A stretch of 64,000 nucleotides of DNA from Eubacterium sp. 1001713B170207_170306_E7 (GTDB taxonomy: Bacteria > Bacillota > Clostridia > Eubacteriales > Eubacteriaceae): positions 124,001 to 188,000 of the forward strand of contig NZ_JADMVE010000002.1 in NCBI RefSeq assembly GCF_015547515.1, read 5' to 3'. The notes under the pieces were generated by a model, which saw nothing but the letters and a program-made list of their open reading frames with translations, was not told the DNA's origin and did no database searches. The position numbers and the translations under genes were made by a program. Positions 16,063 through 24,638 of the stretch are shown one piece after another; the stretch's first letter is position 1, and each line of letters opens with the position of its first letter.

Positions 16063-16581
16063 ATGGCAGCAGAAGCAACAATGCACACAATGAACAATAA
16101 TCAGCAAAAGGGAGGTAACGCTCAGCAGCAGAATATGCAGCAGAAAACCTCATTAACCTATGACGACAAGGTCGTCAAGAAGATCGCAGGCCTGGTAGCC
16201 CAGGATGTCCCTGGCATTTTGGCCATGAGCGGCGGCTTGATCAGTAATATCACTGAAAAGATTACAGACAATGAAAACATCACAAAGGGAATCGGCGCAG
16301 AAGTCGGCAAAAAACAGGTAGCCCTGGACTTAGACGTTATCTGCGAATACAACCGCAATATCCCACAGATTTTCAAGGATACGATTGATAAAGTCACCAA
16401 GACCGTCAAAGATATGACGGGCCTGGACGTCATTGAAATCAACATGCACGTGGACGATGTGATGACTAAAAAAGAATACGAAGAACAACAGAATAACAAC
16501 AACAGTAACTCCCGTGTCGATAACGATGATAACAACAACGGCGGCTTCATGGGTATGGGCGGCAACACACGCGTTCAGTAA
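16063..16581 (+). CDS. asp23: Asp23/Gls24 family envelope stress protein
   Basis: This is a 172-residue soluble protein. After a Gln/Asn-rich leader (residues 1-32), the Asp23 domain runs ~33-150: SLTYDDKVVKKIAGLVAQDVPGILAMSGG, then GAEVGKKQVALDLDVICEYNRNIPQIFKDTIDKVTKTVKDMTGLDVIEINMHVDDVMT. The C-terminal tail is Asn/Asp/Gly-rich. It forms envelope-associated filaments in other Firmicutes. The ATG at 16063 has AAAGGTGG upstream, and a GTG at 16051 overlaps that site and is rejected. It is the last gene of the operon, followed by a strong hairpin shared with the convergent gene. Confidence 0.9.
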   Translation: MAAEATMHTMNNNQQKGGNAQQQNMQQKTSLTYDDKVVKKIAGLVAQDVPGILAMSGGLISNITEKITDNENITKGIGAEVGKKQVALDLDVICEYNRNIPQIFKDTIDKVTKTVKDMTGLDVIEINMHVDDVMTKKEYEEQQNNNNSNSRVDNDDNNNGGFMGMGGNTRVQ

Positions 16582-16591
16582 TCCCTTAGAT

Positions 16592-16627
16592 AAAAAACAC
16601 CCGGATCTCAGTGATCCGGGTGTTTTT
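16592..16627. terminator. Bidirectional terminator overlapping a coding end
   Basis: AAAAACACCCGGATC and GATCCGGGTGTTTTT form a perfect 15-bp stem with a 5-nt loop. The stop codon and last seven codons of the convergent GGDEF-EAL gene (16608) lie inside it, so one sequence ends asp23 and encodes that protein's C-terminus. Confidence 0.92.
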
Positions 16628-18476
16628 GCGTTGTCAGCAGGTGGTATTTTTCCTGAAACGCCCCGAGCGGTATGGGCTTTGAAAAGTAATAGCCCTGTCC
16701 GATGGCGCAGTGGATGGTTTTCAGGAATTCGGCGTGTTCCAGCGTCTCAACGCCCTCGCAGACCACGACCATGTTCAGCGAGTGGGCCATCTCCACAACG
16801 GATTTGACAATGGCGTAGGCCTTTTCGACGCGGATACTCTCCTGAAGAAAAATCCGGTCGATCTTTAAGACGTCGATGGGCAGCTCGCGCAGAAGGTTCA
16901 GGGAGGAATACCCCGAGCCAAAATCGTCCATGGAGATACTGAAGCCATAGCTCCGCAGCTGGGAAAGAATCTGCTCGACCATGCTGGAATCAAAGATAAA
17001 GACATTTTCTGTGATCTCGATCTCAAGGTACTCCGGCGGCACCTCATAGCGCTCTGCCATCTGCACAAAACGCTTGATAAAGTCGTTCTGGAAAAGGGTG
17101 ACTCTGGAAACATTGACCGAGAGCACAATGGTGCGATCGGGCGCGGTGCTCAGCGACTGCTTCAGAATACGGCAGGTCTCCTCCAGCACATAGAAGTCCA
17201 GCTCCACGATGAACCCGTTTTTCTCAAACAGGGGAATAAACTCGTCCGGCGGCAGAAAGCCAAAAGGCTCGGAGTTCCAGCGGACCAGGACCTCGGCCCC
17301 GGTGACCTTTGACTGCTCAAGGTTGACCTTGGACTGCAGATAGAGTTGAAATTCATTTTCTGAGAGGCCCTGGCGCATCCAACGGGTCATTTTGTTTTCA
17401 TTGGTGATCTTGTCCAGCAGGTGCTGGTCGTAATAGGCGACGCTGCGCCGGCTGCTGCGGCCCTCCTTCAGGGCGACATTTGCCTTACTGAGACAGGACG
17501 CAATGGCCTCATCCGGGTCGGGAATCGTGTAAATGCCGTAGTCGCAGGTCAGGATATCCGACAGATTTAAGTCACGTTCGTTTTCGATGGATTCCAAAAT
17601 GGCGGTTTGCAGGTCCTCGATGACATGTTCGCGCTTTTTAAGCAGAATGGCGAAATGGTCGGCATGGAGGTGAGCGCAGATTTCACTGCTGTTGCAGAAC
17701 CGTTTCAGTGTTGCGGAAAATGACAGCAGGAGTTTATCCCCGGCGGTATAGCCGTAGGAGTCGTTGACAAATTTAAAGTTATTCAGGTTGAGGTACACCA
17801 TGAGGTAAGCGCCAGGTGACGCCGCCCTCAGTTTTTCCGCAGCATTGATCTCAAAGGAGGCCTGGTTGGGCAGCGCGGTCAGCGGATCGGTGTAGAAGAC
17901 CCGTTCCAGCTCCTGCTGGCTCCGGCGTTCCAGTGTGTACATGATCAGGGAAACCGCGAGGATCATGATCACACTCAGGATAATGCTGTTTCGCAGCTCG
18001 TTCTCCGCCCGGTACTGGGCGGCGTAGACCATTTTATTGGCCAGATCAAAGTGCTGCTCGCTTAAATTGAGAAAATGCTCACGTAGCTCTATGGTAGAGG
18101 TGGCCCGGATGTCGGGGATTTCCGCCTTGATCTCACCCCATTTGGACTTGACCGCGGCCAGGTTTTCCTGGTAGGCGGCAGAGTCGCGGGAGGTGTAAAA
18201 GCTTTTGCTCTCGGTGGCTTCCAGCTTTTGGATCAGCTCGTCCAGGTAAGTGACCAGCTCGTCGTTGGGTTCATTGTTCAGCTCCAGCTTCACTGACCGC
18301 TGGGTACCGCCGCGGATAATACCCGCGTCATTGATGATATTGGCGTAACCCTGCATCTGAATGAGTGAAAACAGTAAAAAACCCATGACAAAGATGCAGA
18401 TCAAGATAAAAATATAGGTGTTCCTTTGTTTATGCATAAGCTCCGGCGCTTTTCGGAACCGTGACGAAAAACGCAT
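16608..18476 (-). CDS. Membrane c-di-GMP phosphodiesterase (degenerate GGDEF plus EAL)
   Basis: This is a 622-residue protein. Two membrane helices (~20-42 and ~165-185) flank a ~120-residue extracytoplasmic helical sensor of unknown ligand. A GGDEF-fold domain follows (~190-345), whose active-site loop reads HADHF instead of GGDEF, so cyclase activity is unlikely. The EAL domain (~360-615) keeps the catalytic set: GAEVLVRW, VNVSR, LEIEITE, MDDFGSGYSS, LKID, VCEGVET and GQGYYFSKP. It should hydrolyse c-di-GMP, with the GGDEF relic possibly binding GTP. The ATG at 18476 has AAAGGGG 5 nt upstream. Transcribed alone. Confidence 0.9.
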   Translation of the reverse strand: MRFSSRFRKAPELMHKQRNTYIFILICIFVMGFLLFSLIQMQGYANIINDAGIIRGGTQRSVKLELNNEPNDELVTYLDELIQKLEATESKSFYTSRDSAAYQENLAAVKSKWGEIKAEIPDIRATSTIELREHFLNLSEQHFDLANKMVYAAQYRAENELRNSIILSVIMILAVSLIMYTLERRSQQELERVFYTDPLTALPNQASFEINAAEKLRAASPGAYLMVYLNLNNFKFVNDSYGYTAGDKLLLSFSATLKRFCNSSEICAHLHADHFAILLKKREHVIEDLQTAILESIENERDLNLSDILTCDYGIYTIPDPDEAIASCLSKANVALKEGRSSRRSVAYYDQHLLDKITNENKMTRWMRQGLSENEFQLYLQSKVNLEQSKVTGAEVLVRWNSEPFGFLPPDEFIPLFEKNGFIVELDFYVLEETCRILKQSLSTAPDRTIVLSVNVSRVTLFQNDFIKRFVQMAERYEVPPEYLEIEITENVFIFDSSMVEQILSQLRSYGFSISMDDFGSGYSSLNLLRELPIDVLKIDRIFLQESIRVEKAYAIVKSVVEMAHSLNMVVVCEGVETLEHAEFLKTIHCAIGQGYYFSKPIPLGAFQEKYHLLTTQKHPDH

Positions 18477-18594
18477 CTACCCCTTTGCCAGTGTTAAGGA
18501 TAAACGAAATACGATTCTGAGAGATACAGTATCATTATACCTTAAGCTGTTATCCATTTCAATGATTAATACTTTACCGGCCCAGATTTAGGGC

Positions 18595-18700
18595 CACGCT
18601 ATGGGAAGCGGCACGACTCGAGACGGCAGCAGCCGGACACTGGGGCGACAGTGCATCAATTTTGGCGGAGAAGCTGCAAGGGTGAAAGCAGCACACGTAA
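18595..18700 (+). repeat. Possible degenerate copy of the 190-bp intergenic element
   Basis: The stretch around 18630-18660 (CAGCCGGACACTGG followed by GCATCA) matches the central part of the six intact copies, and it also lies beside a terminator. The terminal repeats are not recognisable, so it would be a decayed fragment. The rest of the 18477-18740 gap shows nothing else. Confidence 0.35.
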
Positions 18701-18702
18701 AA

Positions 18703-18731
18703 GACCTCCCGGAGCAGCAAACCGGGAGGTC
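18703..18731 (-). terminator. Terminator of the SBP-GGDEF-EAL gene
   Basis: GACCTCCCGG and CCGGGAGGTC form a 10-bp perfect stem with a 9-nt loop. On the minus strand it is followed by TTTTACG, just past the stop at 18741. Confidence 0.85.
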
Positions 18732-18740
18732 GTTTATTCG

Positions 18741-21659
18741 TTAGGTGCCGATGCCCTCAAAGGGCGGGTTTAAAAGCATCTGCTCAAAGGCCCTTTGCGG
18801 AACAGGCTTTGAGTAGTAGAAGCCCTGGGCGTAGATGCAGTCGAGACGGGTCAGGATATCGGCCTGCTGGCGGGTTTCCACACCCTCGCAGACAATCTGC
18901 ATGCCAAGGTCGTGGGCCAGGTTCACAATGTTGGCGATCACTGTCTGCTCCCGTTCGTCGAGCATTCCGCGCTGGACAAAGCTCCGGTCCAGCTTGAGGA
19001 CCCGGGCGGCCATCTGTTCCAGCTGTCCCAGGGAGGAGTAACCTGAGCCAAAATCGTCGATGGCGGTCATAAAGCCTTTTTCCCGGAGGGAGGCGATCTG
19101 TCCGGCCACCCGTTTCGGGTGCGTCACGATAATGCTCTCGGTGATTTCCAGCTCCAGCAGGCTGTGGGGAACGCCGTAACGGTCGGCGAGGGCGGCGACC
19201 CGGTCGGTAAAGCCTTCGCGGTCAAAATGGATACTGGAAAAATTACAGGACACCGGGTATACCGGCAGGCCCTGTTCCATCCAGCTCTGGAGCGCCCGGC
19301 AGACCGCTTCGTAAATGTACCAGTCGATGTCGACAATGCTGCCGTTTTCCTCAAAGACAGGGATAAAGATGCCGGGAGCCAAAAGACCGTGTTCCGGATG
19401 GTTCCACCGCACCAGCGCCTCACTGCCGATGATCTCACCCGTGATCATGTTGACCTTTGGCTGAAAGTAGGGCACAAATTCGTGCGCGCTGAGAGCCGTG
19501 GAGAGGTGGTCGGTGAGCTCCTTGCGCAGCAGGGCGTTCTGCCGCATCTGGCTGTCGTACAGTACAATGGTGTTTTGAGAGGTGTTTTTCGCGTTCCGGC
19601 GCGCGTAGTTTGCCAGGTCGAGCATCAGCTGGACGTCCTGATTTTCAGCCTTGTCTACCAGGTAAACGCCAAAGGCGGCGATCACCGGCGCGGGAAAGCC
19701 TGTGCGCTGTATCCAGCGGTCTGTAGCTTCCTGAATACCAGTAAGGCGGGAGCACAGGGCTTCCCATTCGGTGTACCGCAGCAGCAGGACAAAATTGTCG
19801 GAGGAAACCCGGGCGCAGCGCTCGCCGTCCCGGAGGGCTTCCTGTATAATCTGGGCGTATGCCCGGAGAAGCTGGTCGCCCGCGGTAAAGCCGTAGCGGT
19901 CATTGATGGTTTTAAACTGGTTGATATCGCTGTAGATGAGGGCGTAGCCGCCATCGGGCGAGGCCTTCAGCAGGCTGCCGCACTCGGCGAGGAATTTGTC
20001 CAGGTTGTCAAGGCCCGTGAGGGTGTCGCGGTAGAGCAGATTCTGAATCTGCCGGTTGCTCTTGGACTTGCTGCGCAGGCTGTAGACCAGCAGCAGGATG
20101 ACCAGCCCCGAAACAGCAACGGTGATGGCGATCAGCGACAGCGCGTTCTGCGATAAAAACTCGCGCACGGTCATGGCCTCCGGCTTGATGCTGTTTTCCA
20201 TGACAATGGCGTTGATGCTCTCCTCGGAGGTGTACTGGATGCACTTGTCAAGGATGGAAAACAGCCGGGGATCGGCGGCGTTTGAAACGCCGATGGACAG
20301 CTCGATGGTGTAATTGCTGAGGGTGGAGGTGTTCAGCCCGGTATAGGGCGCCTCAGACAGCAGGTAATCCGCAACCTGTGAGTTGGCGAACACGGCGTTC
20401 ACCTTGTTCTCCAGCAGAGCATTCAGGCACGCTTCGGTATTGCTGTAATAATAAATCTCCGCGTTGGGGTAATCGCTGGTAATGGACTCTGACGCGCCGT
20501 AATCCTGGGGCATGGCGATTTTATTCAGCGGCAGCGAGGTATTTTTACGGATCAAAACAGTTGGGGAACGCAGATAGTAACGGGTGGTGTTGAGGTTGTT
20601 TCGGGATTCCCAGAGGTAATCGCCGGCGACACTGCAGATCACGTCTGCCCGGCCGGTCTTAACCTTTTGAAGCCCGAGGGAGTAAACCTCCGGGCTGAAC
20701 TCGAAGCTCAGGCCGCTGCTTTCCGCTATCTCCTCAAACAGGTCGGCCACAATGCCGGAAAAGCCCCCGGTATCCGGGTTGGTATAGGTAAAAGGCGGCG
20801 CTTTCAGGTCGTACACGGCCGATACGGTTTTCTTGCCGGCGATGTAGTCCAGCTCAGACTTGGTAAAAACAGGCTTCTGGGCATTGGAAACGGAAAAATA
20901 TTTGTTGTAAAGGTTCATGGTGTAGTTGGGGTTGCGCAGAAGGATGGTGCTGACGGCGCTGTTGACCGCTTCGGCCAAATCGGGCCGGCTTTTTGAGATG
21001 GCGATGTAAAGGGGTGACGGCGCAAACTGGGCGACACTGCGGAAGGTGCTGTTACGGCCCAGATGGGTGATGGCGACGCCGTCCAGGGTGCCATCGTCCA
21101 GGGCGTTTAAAAGATCCTGGGTTTCGGAATAGGGAATCACGGTGAGCGCGATGTTGTTCTGGGCGCAGTAGCTTTTGAAGTTTTCCCCGTCTACACTGTC
21201 CTTGATGATCCCGACAGTCATGCCCTGAAAAGCGGCAAAGTCCTCGTAGCTGTAGCGGGTGTCATCGGTCCGGACATTGAGGGTGGTGTAAATATTGCAC
21301 ATCGGCTGCTCAGAAAACAGACATTCCTGCTCCCGTTCCTCGTTTTTGTAGACAGCGGGCAGGAGGTCGATCTTGCCCTCCTTTAAAAGCTGGTAAGTGT
21401 TTTCCCAGCTGACGCCGTCGACAATATCGTAGCGGAGATCGCTGAATTTTGAGATTTCCTGTAAAAATTCAAAATCATAGCCGATGTACTCGCCCGCGGC
21501 GTTGCGGTACATGTAGTCGCCATCCTCATAATAGCCCACCCGGACAGTGGTAGTGCTCTCTTCGGCATAGGCCGGAAAACATAAAAATAAACCGCACAGG
21601 CATAGGACTGCCAGTGCGGAGATAAACCAATATCGATGTGCCGCCGCGTTTTTTATCAT
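18741..21659 (-). CDS. Two-domain periplasmic-binding sensor with degenerate GGDEF and intact EAL
   Basis: This is a 972-residue protein. A signal peptide (cleavage near AYAEES, ~32) is followed by two tandem SBP_bac_3-type solute-binding domains (~40-265 and ~270-500, with RVGYYEDGDYMYRNAAGEYIG and AVYDLKAPPFTYTNPDTGGFSG). A membrane helix (~512-532) leads to a GGDEF domain with broken site SSDNF (~545-700). The EAL domain (~715-965) has EALVRW, NFSS, LELEITES, IDDFGSGYSS, LKLDRSF, VCEGVET and AQGFYYSKP intact. It probably lowers c-di-GMP in response to an extracellular amino acid or similar solute. An AGGT-type ribosome site precedes the ATG. Transcribed alone. Confidence 0.9.
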   Translation of the reverse strand: MIKNAAAHRYWFISALAVLCLCGLFLCFPAYAEESTTTVRVGYYEDGDYMYRNAAGEYIGYDFEFLQEISKFSDLRYDIVDGVSWENTYQLLKEGKIDLLPAVYKNEEREQECLFSEQPMCNIYTTLNVRTDDTRYSYEDFAAFQGMTVGIIKDSVDGENFKSYCAQNNIALTVIPYSETQDLLNALDDGTLDGVAITHLGRNSTFRSVAQFAPSPLYIAISKSRPDLAEAVNSAVSTILLRNPNYTMNLYNKYFSVSNAQKPVFTKSELDYIAGKKTVSAVYDLKAPPFTYTNPDTGGFSGIVADLFEEIAESSGLSFEFSPEVYSLGLQKVKTGRADVICSVAGDYLWESRNNLNTTRYYLRSPTVLIRKNTSLPLNKIAMPQDYGASESITSDYPNAEIYYYSNTEACLNALLENKVNAVFANSQVADYLLSEAPYTGLNTSTLSNYTIELSIGVSNAADPRLFSILDKCIQYTSEESINAIVMENSIKPEAMTVREFLSQNALSLIAITVAVSGLVILLLVYSLRSKSKSNRQIQNLLYRDTLTGLDNLDKFLAECGSLLKASPDGGYALIYSDINQFKTINDRYGFTAGDQLLRAYAQIIQEALRDGERCARVSSDNFVLLLRYTEWEALCSRLTGIQEATDRWIQRTGFPAPVIAAFGVYLVDKAENQDVQLMLDLANYARRNAKNTSQNTIVLYDSQMRQNALLRKELTDHLSTALSAHEFVPYFQPKVNMITGEIIGSEALVRWNHPEHGLLAPGIFIPVFEENGSIVDIDWYIYEAVCRALQSWMEQGLPVYPVSCNFSSIHFDREGFTDRVAALADRYGVPHSLLELEITESIIVTHPKRVAGQIASLREKGFMTAIDDFGSGYSSLGQLEQMAARVLKLDRSFVQRGMLDEREQTVIANIVNLAHDLGMQIVCEGVETRQQADILTRLDCIYAQGFYYSKPVPQRAFEQMLLNPPFEGIGT

Positions 21660-21736
21660 CTATCTGACCTCGTTGTTTGGATCAATGTACTCATTTAATT
21701 TTAGTACATTTTGGAAAAATAGTCCATAAAAATGTC

Positions 21737-21763
21737 AAAAAATCTAATTATCTTTATAGATTC
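21737..21763 (-). terminator. Weak terminator at the pheA stop
   Basis: On the minus strand AATCTA, a 10-nt loop and TAGATT (overlapping the TAG stop) are followed by TTTTT. The 6-bp AT-rich stem makes it weak. Confidence 0.5.
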
Positions 21764-22646
21764 CCAGAAAATGGAAGCCCTCGGTCTTTGAGATGACCTC
21801 CTCCATAACCGCGTTGAGAGGGGTGCCGTCAATGTTGCCGATAAAATCGATGAAGAAAAGGTATTCCCAGTTGTGGTCACGGATGGGGCGCGATTCGATC
21901 TTGCACAGGTTCAGGGCGTTGGCGTCAAAGACGGAGAGCGCCTGGAACAGGGAGCCGGCCACGTGCGGCAGGTGAAAGGCGATGCTGATTTTATCGCAGC
22001 CGGGACAGAGCTCCATGCGGCTCGCCACGATCACAAAGCGGGTGACATTGGTCTCGGACAGGTTAATGTCCTCTGCCAGGATGCTGAGGCCGTGGATGGC
22101 CGCGGCCCGGCGGCTGGCGATGGCGGCGAACGCAGGGTTGCTGCTTTTGGCGACGTGCTCGGCAGCCACCGCGGTGTTGTAGTAGGTCAGGCATTTCCAG
22201 TCCGGATAGCTGGCCAGGAACTCGCCGGACTGCTCAAAGCCCTGGGCGTGGGAGTAGACCTCGCGGATGTCCGAAAGACGGCTGCCGGGAACGCCCAGCA
22301 GGCAGTGTTCAATCTTAACCTTGGTTTCCCCGACGATGTAGCAGTTGTATTTGGCTAAAAGGTCGTAAACCGCGGCGATGGAGCCCGTGGTGCTGTTCTC
22401 GATGGGCAGAACGCCATAATCCGCCCCCTGGCTGGTGATGCTTTTAAAAACATCCTCAGACAGGCGGTGGGATACACGGCGGCAGTCCTCGCCGAAAAAG
22501 TCGATGGCGGCCTGCTCGGTGTAGGACCCCAGTGTGCCAAAGTAGGCCACGGTGGGATTTTTGACCGGCGGGCGTGTGTGCGCCATGGCGGACTGGTAGG
22601 CCCGGAGGCTTTCCTGCTGCTCGGGTGTGAATGATAAGGGAGTCAT
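21744..22646 (-). CDS. pheA: Prephenate dehydratase (monofunctional, with ACT domain)
   Basis: This is a 300-residue enzyme that converts prephenate to phenylpyruvate in phenylalanine synthesis. The catalytic domain (~30-215) shows VAYFGTLGSYTEQAA, GVLPIENSTTGSI and the hallmark NVTRFVIV. The C-terminal ACT domain (~220-300) has GSLFQALSVF and KIESRPIRDHNWEYLFFID, where phenylalanine normally binds for feedback inhibition. The fused chorismate mutase of the P-protein is absent, leaving only a ~30-residue N-terminal helix. A TTG start at 22670 would overlap aroF by 11 bp, and the ATG at 22646 is preferred although neither has a strong ribosome site. It is cotranscribed with aroF under the Phe leader. 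Confidence 0.93.
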   Translation of the reverse strand: MTPLSFTPEQQESLRAYQSAMAHTRPPVKNPTVAYFGTLGSYTEQAAIDFFGEDCRRVSHRLSEDVFKSITSQGADYGVLPIENSTTGSIAAVYDLLAKYNCYIVGETKVKIEHCLLGVPGSRLSDIREVYSHAQGFEQSGEFLASYPDWKCLTYYNTAVAAEHVAKSSNPAFAAIASRRAAAIHGLSILAEDINLSETNVTRFVIVASRMELCPGCDKISIAFHLPHVAGSLFQALSVFDANALNLCKIESRPIRDHNWEYLFFIDFIGNIDGTPLNAVMEEVISKTEGFHFLGIYKDN

Positions 22647-22659
22647 GGCGGTTTCCGGA

Positions 22660-23529
22660 TCAGGCGCCAAGCTTTTTGCCCATGAGCTCCGACATCGGCT
22701 TGATCTTGTCGGCCATCAACGTGTCGAACTGATCCGGTGTTAAGGACTGGGGACCATCGCACAGGGCGTTGGCCGGATCATTGTGGACTTCGATGATGAG
22801 GCCGTCAGCACCGGCGGCCAGAGCGGCCAGAGACATGGGCTCAACCAGCTCGGCTTTGCCGCAGCCGTGGCTCGGGTCCACGATCACAGGCAGGTGGGTC
22901 AGCTTTTTCAGCACTGGCACAGCGGAGATGTCTAGGGTGTTGCGGGTGGCGGTCTCAAAGGTACGGATACCGCGTTCGCACAGGATGATGTTGTTATTGC
23001 CGCCGGCCATGATGTATTCCGCGCTCATCAAAAGCTCCTCGATGGTGTTGGCCAGCCCGCGCTTTAGGAGAATGGGCTTTTTACTACGGCCCAGAGCCTT
23101 GAGTAAATCGAAGTTCTGCATGTTGCGCGCCCCGACCTGGAGAATGTCCACATCGGCGAAAAGATCCAGCAGCGCAATGTTCATGATTTCGGAGACAATG
23201 GGCAGCCCGGTTTCGCGTTTGGCCTCCAGCATCAGCTCAATACCGTCAGCCGCCATGCCCTGGAAAGCGTAGGGGGAGGTTCTGGGCTTGAAGGCCCCGC
23301 CGCGCAGGACGGTAGCGCCAGCGGCCTTTACACGGTTTGCCACCTCGGTGATCTGTTCCTTGCTCTCGACCGAACAGGGACCGGAGAAAACGTGGAAGTT
23401 GCCTTCACCGAAGTGAATATCACCGATGTTGATGATGGTGTCCTCGGCCTTATACTTGCGGTTGGCCTTTTTGTAGGGTTCCTTGATTTTCATTAATTCT
23501 TCCATTTCGGGATCGTTGAAGGGTGTCAT
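22660..23529 (-). CDS. aroF: 3-deoxy-7-phosphoheptulonate synthase (DAHP synthase, AroA-I-beta type)
   Basis: This 289-residue enzyme makes DAHP from PEP and erythrose-4-phosphate, the first step of aromatic synthesis. Visible motifs are [43 protein letters not shown] and [10 protein letters not shown]. The length and lack of a chorismate-mutase or ferredoxin-like regulatory domain mark the short, thermophile-like beta subfamily. The ATG at 23529 has a GAGG site 8 nt upstream. It is the first structural gene after the Phe-rich leader and attenuator, so its expression should follow Phe-tRNA charging. Confidence 0.94.
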   Translation of the reverse strand: MTPFNDPEMEELMKIKEPYKKANRKYKAEDTIINIGDIHFGEGNFHVFSGPCSVESKEQITEVANRVKAAGATVLRGGAFKPRTSPYAFQGMAADGIELMLEAKRETGLPIVSEIMNIALLDLFADVDILQVGARNMQNFDLLKALGRSKKPILLKRGLANTIEELLMSAEYIMAGGNNNIILCERGIRTFETATRNTLDISAVPVLKKLTHLPVIVDPSHGCGKAELVEPMSLAALAAGADGLIIEVHNDPANALCDGPQSLTPDQFDTLMADKIKPMSELMGKKLGA

Positions 23530-23575
23530 TTGTTTTTCCTCGTTTCTGTAATTTTTGTTTGGTGCTTAAAAATCG

Positions 23576-23610
23576 AAAAAGGGTCTGCCTCTGTTACCAG
23601 AGACAGACCC
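23576..23610 (-). terminator. Attenuator hairpin of the aroF-pheA leader
   Basis: On the minus strand a 13-bp stem (GGGTCTGTCTCTG with CAGAGGCAGACCC, one U-G pair), a 4-nt loop and a TTTTT run lie 47 bp before the aroF start and 30 bp after the leader-peptide stop. Confidence 0.88.
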
Positions 23611-23640
23611 TTGATTGATCATATGGTGAGTACAATCCGA

Positions 23641-23763
23641 TCAGGCTGTTCGCTCGTGGCAACTAAATTTTGGACACCAAAAGAAGCTAAAGCTAAAAAA
23701 GCTAAAGCTGCTAAAAAAGGTATTCATTTTTTTAACACTGTTTAAAGCTGTTAAAGTTACCAT
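23641..23763 (-). CDS. Phenylalanine-rich leader peptide controlling aroF-pheA
   Basis: This 40-codon frame has AGGAG 7 nt before its ATG. Residues 15-29 read TFFSSFSFFSFSFFW, and the peptide holds nine Phe in all (16, 17, 20, 22, 23, 25, 27, 28, 33). It follows a consensus promoter and precedes an intrinsic terminator and the Phe-pathway genes. This is the classic attenuation layout (as in enterobacterial pheA leaders): low Phe-tRNA would stall the ribosome on the Phe codons and prevent the terminator from forming. I could not identify the antiterminator pairing with confidence. Short inverted pieces (TGATC/GATCA) lie between the stop and the terminator. Confidence 0.85.
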   Translation of the reverse strand: MVTLTALNSVKKMNTFFSSFSFFSFSFFWCPKFSCHERTA

Positions 23764-23796
23764 GAGATTACTCCTGTTTACAAATTGATTGGATTC

Positions 23797-23825
23797 ATTG
23801 TACGCTACCCGCAAATTATTGTCAA
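23797..23825 (-). promoter_or_regulatory. Promoter of the aroF-pheA leader transcript
   Basis: On the minus strand TTGACA, a 17-bp spacer and TACAAT lie about 35 bp before the leader-peptide ATG. Confidence 0.8.
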
Positions 23826-23845
23826 GTTTATTTTTTGGTGCAATA

Positions 23846-24481
23846 TTAATAACCGCACGCCTCGCCGATCAAAATAACCTTAATACGCCCTGGAATGGGG
23901 TTGTTGCGGGTGATGACGATATTGCTGCAGATGCAGTCCGCGCTGTGGCAGTCGCCGCAGACACCAGTGGTCAGGCAGGGCGTCTGGCGGTTCAGGCGCA
24001 CACAGTTGATGGGCGCCGCTTCGTTGCGGGCACGGTCGATCGCGCTTTCAAGGCTTCCGGCCACCTTGTTCATTCCGGCCATCACAATGACCTGGTCCGG
24101 CCCGTAGGCCAGCAGCGCGATCCGGTTGCCGAAGCCGTCGATATTGACAAGCTCGCCGTCGCGGCTGATGGCGTTGGCGCTCATCAGAAAGGTATGGGCC
24201 ATCATGCCCTTGGCAATGGCCTCGCGTTTTTCGTCCGGTGTGGTGGCAATACTGCGGTCAATATAGTTGTAAACCCCCTGCTTAACCGCGTCAACCAGGC
24301 CGATTTCCTCAATGGTCATGCAGCCGCCGTGCGTCACCGCCGCGCCGTCGGGGATGAATGAGAGCGCCAGGAGCAGCGCTTCTTTTTTGGTTGCGCAGTA
24401 GTGCGCTTCAAAGTGGCGTTTTTTCATCTTGGCCATCAGCGTTTTAGCCAGTGCCGCGTAGTGATCGGTGCGAAATGACAT
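23846..24481 (-). CDS. LUD-domain (DUF162, LutC/YkgG-like) protein
   Basis: This is a 211-residue protein of the LUD family, with VTHGGCMTIEEIGL, a middle GFGNRIALLAYGPDQVIVMAGMNKV and a Cys-rich end LTTGVCGDCHSADCIC (four Cys) before NPIPGRIKVILIGEACGY. LutB/LutC relatives serve lactate oxidation, but single LUD proteins with this Cys cluster are widespread in anaerobes with no assigned role. GGAGG precedes the ATG. It is transcribed alone, divergently from the HAD phosphatase gene. Function is not assigned. Confidence 0.8.
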   Translation of the reverse strand: MSFRTDHYAALAKTLMAKMKKRHFEAHYCATKKEALLLALSFIPDGAAVTHGGCMTIEEIGLVDAVKQGVYNYIDRSIATTPDEKREAIAKGMMAHTFLMSANAISRDGELVNIDGFGNRIALLAYGPDQVIVMAGMNKVAGSLESAIDRARNEAAPINCVRLNRQTPCLTTGVCGDCHSADCICSNIVITRNNPIPGRIKVILIGEACGY

Positions 24482-24638
24482 AATGATACCTCCAGTTGTT
24501 AAAAAAGTATATTTACATATATTATACCCTGTAACTTCTATAAAGAATAGTAAAAATTAGAATATATTTATGTTATAATAGGAGTAACCTAAAACCCCGG
24601 AACCCTTTCGGGGTAAAAAAATTCGGAGGCGAATCATC

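Noticed and set aside
23530-23763. T-box riboswitch upstream of aroF
   Set aside because: No T-box sequence or specifier-loop architecture was found. The Phe-rich leader frame plus a terminator explains the region better.
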